7,178 bases of DNA, taken from assembly GCA_034189755.1 (NCBI GenBank), contig JAXIHJ010000062.1:1-7178 (forward strand). Reading direction: 5' to 3'. The DNA comes from JAXIHJ01 sp034189755 (GTDB lineage Bacteria > Planctomycetota > Phycisphaerae > SM23-33). Under the pieces are notes generated by a model. The model saw nothing but the letters and a program-made list of their open reading frames with translations, ran no database searches and had not been told where the DNA came from. The position numbers and the translations under genes are program-made. Shown piece by piece: positions 1 through 5,620 of this stretch (its first letter is position 1; the number at the start of each line of letters is the position of its first letter).

Positions 1-1
1 T

Positions 2-403
2 TCCTCTCTTTCTTCTTTTGCATGGTCTACTACTACCAATAACAAAGGACTATATCTCTCTATCGTTTTAATTGAACCTCCCGCCGCAGCCGTCGGCGCA
101 GCAGCCATGCGCGACCAGGACCACAAAAACGCATGTGTTGAAAAAATCAAGGCCTCGCGAGTAAAACTGACCGGTGAACTGGAGGCGATGGGGTTCCGTA
201 TCTGGCCGAGCCAGTCGAACTTTCTGCTGATCCGCCCGCCCGAAGGCGACGCCGCCAGGCTTTACGAAGCCCTAAGGAAAAACGGGATACTCGTCCGATA
301 CTTCAATCAACCCGGCCTGCGGGACAAGCTCCGCGTTACGATCGGCACAGACCGGCAGAACGCCGCCCTGATCGATGCGGCCAGGGGCCTGGTCGGAGCA
401 TAG
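2..403 (+). CDS. hisC: Histidinol-phosphate aminotransferase, C-terminal part (5' end missing)
   Basis: A PLP-dependent fold-type I aminotransferase that makes L-histidinol phosphate from imidazole-acetol phosphate and glutamate in histidine synthesis. Only about the last 107 residues are recognisable. They show the small C-terminal domain: an alanine-rich helix ending in AAAMRDQDH, then SQSNFLLIRPP, LYEALRKNGILVRYF and LRVTIGT. The arginines of VRYF and LRVTIGT are the ones that in this family contact substrate phosphate and carboxylate. The PLP lysine would lie upstream, outside the window. The frame is open from base 2, but HisC-like sequence begins only near base 83; the part before it is AT-rich and gives no HisC match (see findings). 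The ATG at 107 is internal, not a real start. The stop TAG at 401-403 is 30 nt before the preferred hisB start, so the two are probably co-transcribed. The gene identity is confident; the left boundary is not. Confidence 0.85.
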   Translation, partial: SSLSSFAWSTTTNNKGLYLSIVLIEPPAAAVGAAAMRDQDHKNACVEKIKASRVKLTGELEAMGFRIWPSQSNFLLIRPPEGDAARLYEALRKNGILVRYFNQPGLRDKLRVTIGTDRQNAALIDAARGLVGA

Positions 404-421
404 GGTATACAAAATTTTTTC

Positions 422-427
422 AAGAGG
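422..427 (+). promoter_or_regulatory. Ribosome binding site that decides the hisB start
   Basis: AAGAGG lies 6 nt before the ATG at 434, a normal Shine-Dalgarno distance. It directly abuts the other in-frame ATG at 428, which is too close for use. This favours 434 as the start of hisB. Confidence 0.55.
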
Positions 428-433
428 ATGCAA

Positions 434-1027
434 ATGAGCAGACGGACCGCCACAATCAAACGCGAAACGAAAGAGACCAAAATAGAGCTGTCGCTCGATC
501 TGGACGGGACCGGACGGGCGGACGTGCAGACCGGCGTGGGGTTCCTCGATCACATGCTGGACCACCTTGCCAAGCACAGCCTTTCGGACCTGACCGTCAA
601 GGCCGGCGGCGATACGGAAGTGGACGACCATCACAGCACGGAAGACATCGGAATATGCACGGGCCAGGCCATCGCCGAGGCTCTGGGCGAGAAGGTGGGC
701 ATCCGCCGCTACGGCTGGGCCAAGGTGCCGATGGAAGAGGCCCTGGCGAACGTCGCGGTGGATCTGTCAGGGCGGGCGGCAGTTGTGTTCAACGTCAAAT
801 TCACCGGCGAGAAGATAGGAACCTTCGACACCCAGCTCGTTGAGGAGTTCTTTAATGCCCTGGCCCGCCAGGGCGGCATGAATCTCCATGTCGATGTGCC
901 GTACGGCACAAACGACCATCACATAGCCGAGGCGATCTTCAAGGCCTTTGCCCAGGCGCTGCGACAAGCCAAGGCTATCGACCGGAACCGCAAAGGCGAA
1001 GTCCCCTCCACCAAGGGCACGCTGTAA
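434..1027 (+). CDS. hisB: Imidazoleglycerol-phosphate dehydratase
   Basis: Removes water from imidazole glycerol phosphate to give imidazole-acetol phosphate, the substrate of HisC. It is a cytoplasmic, metal-dependent enzyme that forms large oligomers in this family. The 197-residue protein is the usual length of the monofunctional enzyme and has no histidinol-phosphatase domain. All signature motifs are present: GFLDHMLDHLAKH (about residues 36-48), DDHHSTED (64-71), NDHHIAEAIFKA (160-171) and the C-terminal PSTKGTL. The two His-rich motifs supply the manganese ligands and catalytic acids, and nothing key is missing. I chose the ATG at 434 because AAGAGG precedes it by 6 nt; an ATG at 428 would add two residues (MQ). 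It follows hisC by 30 nt, as part of a his operon whose other genes lie outside the window. It is convergent with the PEP-CTERM gene. Confidence 0.97.
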   Translation: MSRRTATIKRETKETKIELSLDLDGTGRADVQTGVGFLDHMLDHLAKHSLSDLTVKAGGDTEVDDHHSTEDIGICTGQAIAEALGEKVGIRRYGWAKVPMEEALANVAVDLSGRAAVVFNVKFTGEKIGTFDTQLVEEFFNALARQGGMNLHVDVPYGTNDHHIAEAIFKAFAQALRQAKAIDRNRKGEVPSTKGTL

Positions 1028-1046
1028 GAATCGCACGGCTCAAGCC

Positions 1047-1069
1047 ATCGCATCTCAGCGGCGATTTTT
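1047..1069 (+). terminator. Weak candidate terminator after hisB
   Basis: ATCGC (1047-1051) and GCGAT (1061-1065) can form a 5-bp stem with a 9-nt loop, followed by TTTT and then G. It lies 19 nt after the hisB stop and overlaps the last codons of the convergent PEP-CTERM gene. The stem is short and the T-run brief, so it may be inefficient or fortuitous. Confidence 0.3.
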
Positions 1070-2200
1070 GTGCTTCCACAGCATTCCGACGGCACCGAGC
1101 GCCAGCAAGACTACCGTGCCGGGTTCGGGCACAGCCGGTGAACCGCCGGACCAGGTAATCTGGCTGCCGTTGCCAAGTGTAATCTGGCCGCTGGCAAAGA
1201 CGTTGCCCTCCAGCACCATGCCGTTTCCGGCCCCGAAGTTGCCGCCGAAAACGCAGATGCTGGCTGCAAGGTCCGCACCGTTACCCAGCCAGATGTCGCT
1301 GTTGTAGGCGTTGATAGTCAGGCTGCCGACGCCGGATTTCACAAAATGCACGTCATGGCCGGTGCTGAAGGCGTTCAGCACGTTCAGCACCACGTCGCCG
1401 CCGGAAGTATCCACGTTGACCTGTCCGTCGTGGTCCATCCAGAAGGTCTTCAACGTGTACTCGCCGGCTGACAGGTTCAAAGTTGCGTGGTGACCGAAAC
1501 CGACTTCCCGATACGCGCCGGGGTCCAGCGCAAAGACGCTGTTGTTGCCTCGCCAGATGTTCCGCGAGCCGTGGTCGCCGTGGCTAGGCGCGTTCATGTC
1601 GAGCACCGATGAGCTTCCCATATCTGGCACAGTCACACTGCCCGGGTCCCGCGAACCGGTAATGGTAACATTGCCGCCGGTGGACAGTGTCCTGCCGATG
1701 CCGGGCCGGGCGTCGCCGGTAATAGTGGAGTCGCGATCGATCCAGATATTATGGTTGCCCCGAACGTTGCCGGTGATATCGGCGTTGCGACCGATGCCGA
1801 TCTGCTGGCTGGCGGCGGTAACGTTGCCGACTACCGTCGCGTCTCTGCCGAAGGAAACGCCCTTGCCGGTCCAGTCGCCGACGAGGTCCAGGTTTCGGTC
1901 CGCCGATGCCGACTTCTCGGCCATCACCGTACCCCGAACCACCGCGTCCCGCCCCAGGTAGATGTTTTCAAAAGAGTAAATGCCGCCGAGATGTACCTCT
2001 TTATCGGCGGTAACGCTTTTCTTGGCGGCTATGGCGGCATCCACCACCGTTGCCTTGCCGAGATAAATCCCCTTGCCCGCACGCAGTGCAAGCTCATCGA
2101 TCGGGATGGGGTCGGCAATAGCGCAAGAAGGGCCAACCGTCCAGAGTAAGGTCATTGCAACCGCTGTAAGAGTAATTTTGAGCATTGCCGCTTTTCTCAC
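1055..2200 (-). CDS. Secreted repeat protein with PEP-CTERM sorting signal
   Basis: A 381-residue exported protein of unknown specific role. Residues 1-29 form a Sec signal peptide: RKAAMLK, a hydrophobic core, then a likely cleavage after CAIA. The last 25 residues are a textbook PEP-CTERM tail: VPEPG, a hydrophobic segment (TVVLLALGAVGMLW), and the basic end KHKNRR. Exosortases recognise such tails in Gram-negative bacteria, usually alongside exopolysaccharide genes; no exosortase is in this window. The mature part is rich in Gly, Asn, Asp, Val and Ile. It has five related strand-turn units (IYLGKATVVDAAI, IYLGRDAVVRGTV, VSFGRDATVVGNV, IGIGRNADITGNV, IWIDRDSTITGDA) between residues 45 and 164, then a longer region with similar periodicity (e.g. 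ADLAASICVFGG, LEGNVFASGQITLGNGSQI). This suggests a right-handed beta-solenoid, resembling bactofilin-like or adhesin-like repeat proteins. The GTG start at 2198-2200 is supported by AGGAGG 7 nt upstream; a later ATG (residue 6) has no such site. It is divergent from the glycosyltransferase at 2382. Export and sorting are confident; function is not. Confidence 0.93.
   Translation of the reverse strand: MRKAAMLKITLTAVAMTLLWTVGPSCAIADPIPIDELALRAGKGIYLGKATVVDAAIAAKKSVTADKEVHLGGIYSFENIYLGRDAVVRGTVMAEKSASADRNLDLVGDWTGKGVSFGRDATVVGNVTAASQQIGIGRNADITGNVRGNHNIWIDRDSTITGDARPGIGRTLSTGGNVTITGSRDPGSVTVPDMGSSSVLDMNAPSHGDHGSRNIWRGNNSVFALDPGAYREVGFGHHATLNLSAGEYTLKTFWMDHDGQVNVDTSGGDVVLNVLNAFSTGHDVHFVKSGVGSLTINAYNSDIWLGNGADLAASICVFGGNFGAGNGMVLEGNVFASGQITLGNGSQITWSGGSPAVPEPGTVVLLALGAVGMLWKHKNRR
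1709..2068 (-). repeat. Tandem protein repeats within the PEP-CTERM gene
   Basis: This stretch encodes residues 45-164. Units start at residues 45, 80, 115, 134 and 152, so the spacing is 35, 35, 19 and 18 residues. The first two 35-residue units align over their whole length, sharing IYLG, a VV pair, KS, AD and a trailing L-G pair. The shorter units keep only the G-R-D/N-A-x-V/I-x-G-x-V core. The DNA copies are diverged, so this is an old protein-level duplication rather than a recent DNA repeat. Confidence 0.75.
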
Positions 2201-2207
2201 GTCTGTT

Positions 2208-2213
2208 CCTCCT
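2208..2213 (-). promoter_or_regulatory. Strong ribosome binding site for the PEP-CTERM gene
   Basis: Read on the minus strand this is AGGAGG, a perfect Shine-Dalgarno core 7 nt before the GTG at 2200. It decides in favour of the GTG start over the ATG five codons further in. Confidence 0.75.
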
Positions 2214-2241
2214 GGGGCGTTTGATTACGGATTCCATCATT

Positions 2242-2265
2242 CCCAGCCACCTTTGAGCGGCTGGG
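2242..2265. promoter_or_regulatory. Perfect 7-bp inverted repeat in the divergent control region
   Basis: CCCAGCC (2242-2248) and GGCTGGG (2259-2265) are exact inverted copies around a 10-nt centre. The element lies 42 nt upstream of the PEP-CTERM start codon. It could be a regulator operator or, if transcribed leftward, a stable hairpin in the 5' leader. No T-run follows on either strand, so it is not a typical terminator. The rest of 2201-2381 holds the promoter at 2341-2369; I found no convincing -35/-10 pair for the leftward gene. Confidence 0.45.
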
Positions 2266-2340
2266 CCAAAGGAAAGTTAGGATTCAGCCGGCAGTTAAGC
2301 TAAATTCGTCCGAAGATTTTTTCGCCCGCACTTGGCTGCC

Positions 2341-2369
2341 TTGACGGGGGGCTAAAGGAGGCATATAAG
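2341..2369 (+). promoter_or_regulatory. Sigma70-type promoter for the GT-C glycosyltransferase
   Basis: TTGACG at 2341-2346, a 17-nt spacer and TATAAG at 2364-2369 each match five of six consensus bases. Transcription would start near 2375-2377, only about 5-7 nt before the ATG at 2382, so the message would be nearly leaderless. The AAGGAGG at 2355-2361 falls inside the promoter spacer, 20 nt from the ATG, and would not be transcribed from this promoter. Confidence 0.6.
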
Positions 2370-2381
2370 GGCTAAACCGGA

Positions 2382-3770
2382 ATGAATCACCATCGACCGA
2401 TTATGCTGATTTTGCTTGTTTGCCTGGCCCTGCGGGTGGGGTTTTTCCTGGCCGCCCGGCCCTGGGATGAGCAGGTCCAAACCGAGACGGTTCTTCATGC
2501 CGACGCCGCCGGCTACGACGAGTTGGCCAAGGCGATGCTGGCCGAGGGCCGGTTCGGCAGCGGTCGGCTTTCCGCGCTGCGGACGCCGGCCTATCCACTC
2601 TTCATCGCCGGCAGTTACGCGCTGTTCGGGCCGCGACCGTGGACGGTACTGCTGTTGCAGATCCTGTTCGATGCAGCATCCTGCGGCCTGCTGTATGCGG
2701 CCTTGGTCAGCGTCCTTTCACGTAAGGCGGCGCTGGTGGCCGCCGTATTCTATGCCGCCGACCCATTTCTGATTTTGCACTGCTCGATGCTGCTGGCTGA
2801 GACTCTGTTCGTGTTCTTCTGCGTGGCGGGCCTGTTCTTCCTCTCGCGTGCGCTTCGCGCCCCGCCGGCGGCGGCCTCGGTCTGGCCGGCTGCCGGGGCG
2901 GGGCTTGCGTTCGGCCTGGCGGCGCTGAGCCGGCCGGTGGCGGTCTACCTGCCCGTTGTGATCGCAGCCGTTCTGTTGATTGTCCTGTGGCGGCGCCGGA
3001 AGGTTTGGCTGCTGAACATGGCCGCCTTCGCAGCCGTCTTCGCAGCGACCGTCATACCATGGTGCATCCGCAATTGGCTTGCCTACGACGCGTTTTCGCT
3101 GTCAAGCTCCGGCCAGTACAACCTGCTGGTGCTGCACGCGGCGGTGATGGAAGCCTCCCGTCGAAGTCAGCCGTACGAAACCGTCAAGCAGGCGATGCTG
3201 GCCGAGGCCGACGAGCAGATGGCCGGCGACGGAATAAACCCGGACCGCGCAAACGAGTTCCAAAAGGCGACATACTGGAAGCGGCTGGCTATGCAATATA
3301 TTCGTCGGCGCCCCGGTACGTTTGCCAAATACTGCGGACGGGGTGTGGTTCATTCATTTTGCAACCTCTCGACGGGCGAATTTTCGCGCGTGCTTGACCT
3401 GCCGCGGGCCGAGCAAGGATCTGGCACCTTTGACATCAAGGCGTATCCGAATCTTATCGAGGCCGCCGGTGCGTGGTTCAGCCGCAAGTCGGCCTGTGAG
3501 ATCGTCGTCGGCTTCATCGTGCTGGTGTTCCTGCTGCTGAGTGTGGGCTGTTCGGCCTTTGGGCTTGCGACGGCCTGGAGCGGGAGAACGTGGGGGCTTC
3601 TGCTGCCGTGCCTGGCGGTTGCTGCTTATTTTATCCTGATTGCCGGACCGGCCGGTCTGGCCAGGTTCCGCCTGCCGGCTGTGCCTTTCTATCTGCCCTT
3701 CGCCGGTGCGGGCGCCGTCTGGTTGGCCGGGCGACTGCGTAAAGACACCCAGCAACGGACGGATACATGA
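2382..3770 (+). CDS. Polytopic GT-C glycosyltransferase, family 39 (ArnT/PMT)-like
   Basis: A 462-residue integral membrane protein with about nine or more hydrophobic segments. Members of this superfamily transfer a sugar from a polyprenyl-phosphate donor to a lipid, glycan or protein on the outer face of the cytoplasmic membrane. Family-like features are an N-terminal membrane segment (about 7-25), then the first external loop with D41-x-x-x-Y45 and RTPAYPLF (67-74), where the catalytic Asp is expected. Further on are AETLF (139-143) before a membrane helix, LSRP (182-185), PWCIRNW (226-232), and near the C-terminus a RFRLPAVPFYLP stretch typical of such proteins. A soluble stretch (roughly 235-370) breaks the membrane part. 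An in-frame TAA at 2373-2375 makes ATG 2382 the first possible start; only a weak AAGGG precedes it by 10 nt. Its last 4 bases overlap rsmE (ATGA). Acceptor and sugar cannot be inferred; the class is fairly sure, the exact CAZy family less so. Confidence 0.82.
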   Translation: MNHHRPIMLILLVCLALRVGFFLAARPWDEQVQTETVLHADAAGYDELAKAMLAEGRFGSGRLSALRTPAYPLFIAGSYALFGPRPWTVLLLQILFDAASCGLLYAALVSVLSRKAALVAAVFYAADPFLILHCSMLLAETLFVFFCVAGLFFLSRALRAPPAAASVWPAAGAGLAFGLAALSRPVAVYLPVVIAAVLLIVLWRRRKVWLLNMAAFAAVFAATVIPWCIRNWLAYDAFSLSSSGQYNLLVLHAAVMEASRRSQPYETVKQAMLAEADEQMAGDGINPDRANEFQKATYWKRLAMQYIRRRPGTFAKYCGRGVVHSFCNLSTGEFSRVLDLPRAEQGSGTFDIKAYPNLIEAAGAWFSRKSACEIVVGFIVLVFLLLSVGCSAFGLATAWSGRTWGLLLPCLAVAAYFILIAGPAGLARFRLPAVPFYLPFAGAGAVWLAGRLRKDTQQRTDT

Positions 3771-4543
3771 GCCGGCAAAACGCACACAGGAACATTCACC
3801 GTTTTCACGTGCCGCATCTGTCGGCGCCGCGCGTGGCGCTGCCGACCGACGAGGCCCACCACGCTCGCGGCGTGCTCCGGCTGCAAGCCGACTCGGAGGT
3901 GGAGCTTTTCGACGGCAACGGCAAAGCCACATGTGGGCGAATCGAACAACTGACCCGCCGCGAGGTCGTTGTCGCCGTCGGACCGATAACCCAAGTCCAT
4001 CGCATCGGGCCTGAGGTGCACCTGGCCTTCGCCGTGCCGAAGGGCAGGCGGCTGGGCTGGCTGCTGGAAAAGGCCACCGAGCTGGGCGCAGCCGGCCTTA
4101 GGCCGGTCCGGTTCACGCGCAGCGTCGCGGGCAAAGGTTCGCCACTGACAGCCGAGCATCGCCGCCGCTGGTTGTCGCACTGCCTGGCCGCCGCAAAGCA
4201 GTCCGGCCTGAACTTCCTGCCGGAAATGCCGCAGCCACACGACCCGCTGCCGCTGGAGCAGTACCTGGCCGAAACAGGCTCCGACCGGTCGGCCTCTGCA
4301 ATCCGTCTGCTGGGCGATACAGCCAACGACTCCGTTCCGCTTGCCGAATCACTACAGGGCAAGACACTCACCCGCCCTGCCGCGATCCATGCTCTGATAG
4401 GTCCTGAAGGCGGCTTGACGGACACGGAGCGAGCCGCGGCGCTGGCCGCCGGCTTTGTGCCGGTACGCATCGGTCAAACGGTGCTCCGTGTCGAAACGGC
4501 CGCCATCGCCCTACTGGCCGGCACATCGGTCCTGGCCAAGTGA
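3767..4543 (+). CDS. rsmE: 16S rRNA (uracil-1498-N3)-methyltransferase RsmE
   Basis: Methylates U1498 of 16S rRNA in the assembled 30S subunit, using S-adenosylmethionine; a SPOUT-class enzyme with a C-terminal trefoil knot. The 258-residue protein has an N-terminal PUA-like RNA-binding part beginning HRFHVPHL (residues 11-18), with EAHHARGVLRL at 29-39. The knot domain has EKATELG (101-107), AAAKQSGLNFLPEM, IGPEGG (211-216) and IGQTVLRVETAAIA, with LRVET at about 240-244; the last two form the cofactor-binding knot. About ten residues precede the usual HRF start, but no other start codon lies between, and the ATG overlaps the upstream stop as ATGA, indicating translational coupling. The helix usually reading QSGR here reads QSGL; similar KQS-L forms occur in some lineages, so I do not read it as loss of function. 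Its place between two glycosyltransferases looks like operon opportunism rather than shared function. Confidence 0.95.
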   Translation: MSRQNAHRNIHRFHVPHLSAPRVALPTDEAHHARGVLRLQADSEVELFDGNGKATCGRIEQLTRREVVVAVGPITQVHRIGPEVHLAFAVPKGRRLGWLLEKATELGAAGLRPVRFTRSVAGKGSPLTAEHRRRWLSHCLAAAKQSGLNFLPEMPQPHDPLPLEQYLAETGSDRSASAIRLLGDTANDSVPLAESLQGKTLTRPAAIHALIGPEGGLTDTERAAALAAGFVPVRIGQTVLRVETAAIALLAGTSVLAK

Positions 4544-4556
4544 CAGCGAAAAACGC

Positions 4557-4584
4557 TTCACTTGCAGCAGTGTTGCTGTAGAAT
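4557..4584 (+). promoter_or_regulatory. Candidate promoter for a leaderless GT2 message
   Basis: TTCACT at 4557-4562 (four of six bases match the -35 consensus), a 16-nt spacer and TAGAAT at 4579-4584 (five of six for -10) sit in the 49-nt gap after rsmE. Transcription would begin near 4590-4592, right at the ATG of the GT2 gene at 4593. No Shine-Dalgarno sequence is seen in front of that ATG, which fits a leaderless message. Read-through from the upstream operon is equally possible. Confidence 0.4.
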
Positions 4585-4592
4585 TCGCGGTT

Positions 4593-5612
4593 ATGGAAAC
4601 CGCCGAGCAAGATCGTCCGGTAACGTTCAGTTTCATCTCGCCTGTCTATAATGAGGCCGACGGGCTGGAGGAACTCACACGCCGGCTGACGGCTGTAGCC
4701 GAGCAGCTCGGCGAGCCGTACGAGATAATCTTTGTCAATGACGGCTCGACCGACGAGAGCGGCGCGGTGCTTCGCCGGCTGGCGGACCGGGACAGGCGAA
4801 TCAAGATTGTCGAGTTTTCTCGCAACTTCGGCCATCAGGTAGCGGTAACGGCCGGCTACGACCACGCCGCCGGGCGGGCGGTCATCTCGCTCGACGCCGA
4901 CTGCCAGCACCCGCCGGAGATGATCCCTCAACTAATCGATCGCTGGCGGGAGGGCTACGAGGTGGTCTATACCGTCCGGCAGGACACCGAGGGCATCTCG
5001 GCGTTCCGTCGCGGCCTGGGCAGGCTGGCGTATCGGCTGATCAGGCTGTGCTCAGGCGTAGAGCTGACCGACCAGGCGGACTTCCGCCTGCTGGACGCCG
5101 GGGCCGTCGCGGCGGTTCGTTCGGCGCGTGAGCATGCTCGGCTGGTTCGCGGGCTGGTGCGGTGGGTCGGCTTTCGGCAAGTGTCCGTGCCCTACAAGGC
5201 CGGGCAGCGGGCAGCGGGAAAAAGCAGCTACTCGCTGCGGCAGTTGGCAGGCATGTTGGCTGCGGGCGTGTTCAACTATTCGGTCAGGCCGCTCCGGCTG
5301 GCGCCGATGATCGGGGCAATTATGCTCGCGGTGGTGGCGGTGTACACTGTGGTCTCGCTTCTGCTCTGGCCGTTCGGCATCTCAGCCGGTGGCTGGACGC
5401 ACGTGGTGATGATGATGCTGGGCCTGTTCGGTCTCCAGTTCATGCTAATAGGCCTGCTGGGCGAATACATAGGCCGCATCTTCGAGGAGGCCAAGGCCCG
5501 CCCGCTCTACGTTGTCCGCGAGAGAATCGGTTTTGCCAAGCCCGAAGCCGGCGCCGGCCCAAGTGAAACCAAAGCCGACCGCAAATCAGGCCGGTTCTGC
5601 GTCTACACGTAG
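4593..5612 (+). CDS. Family 2 glycosyltransferase, DPM1/GtrB-like, membrane anchored
   Basis: Probably transfers a sugar from a nucleotide donor to polyprenyl phosphate on the cytoplasmic face, giving a lipid-linked sugar donor. The 339-residue protein has a GT-A domain: ISPVYNEADGLEEL (residues 15-28), VNDGSTD (48-54), a SRNFGHQVAVTAGYDHA segment (76-92), the metal-binding DAD (101-103, in DADCQHPPEM), and QADFRLLD (161-168). YKAGQRAAGKSSYSL (201-215) leads into two hydrophobic helices (about 235-261 and 268-292), followed by GEYIGRIFEEAKARPLYVV, the usual end of this family. About 27 polar residues extend beyond that. I chose ATG 4593 because homology begins just after it; the frame stays open further upstream inside rsmE but without family sequence. 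Together with the GT-C enzyme upstream it suggests a donor-making and donor-using pair. The sugar is unknown. Confidence 0.9.
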   Translation: METAEQDRPVTFSFISPVYNEADGLEELTRRLTAVAEQLGEPYEIIFVNDGSTDESGAVLRRLADRDRRIKIVEFSRNFGHQVAVTAGYDHAAGRAVISLDADCQHPPEMIPQLIDRWREGYEVVYTVRQDTEGISAFRRGLGRLAYRLIRLCSGVELTDQADFRLLDAGAVAAVRSAREHARLVRGLVRWVGFRQVSVPYKAGQRAAGKSSYSLRQLAGMLAAGVFNYSVRPLRLAPMIGAIMLAVVAVYTVVSLLLWPFGISAGGWTHVVMMMLGLFGLQFMLIGLLGEYIGRIFEEAKARPLYVVRERIGFAKPEAGAGPSETKADRKSGRFCVYT

Positions 5613-5620
5613 GCGCCGTC

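Noticed and set aside
404..427. Promoter or terminator in the AT-rich hisC-hisB gap
   Set aside because: The T-run at 415-420 has no stem before it, and no -35/-10 pair is seen; the gap fits a simple operon spacer.
2311..2324. CGAA-GATTTT-TTCG small inverted repeat as a terminator
   Set aside because: Only a 4-bp stem with T's mainly in the loop, located in a divergent intergenic region where no transcript is expected to end.
2328..2340. Possible sigma54 promoter (GG...GC) upstream of the PEP-CTERM gene on the minus strand
   Set aside because: The GG and GC dinucleotides are 9 nt apart rather than the required 10, and the flanks fit poorly.
3354..4240. Long minus-strand open frames under the GT-C gene and rsmE
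   Set aside because: They are Arg/Pro/Ala-rich with no recognisable motifs, typical of antisense shadows in GC-rich coding DNA.
4455..4592. Upstream extension of the GT2 frame into rsmE
   Set aside because: The frame is open, but the extra residues have no family similarity and run antiparallel to no conserved motif. rsmE fully explains the DNA, and ATG 4593 begins just before the GT2 homology.
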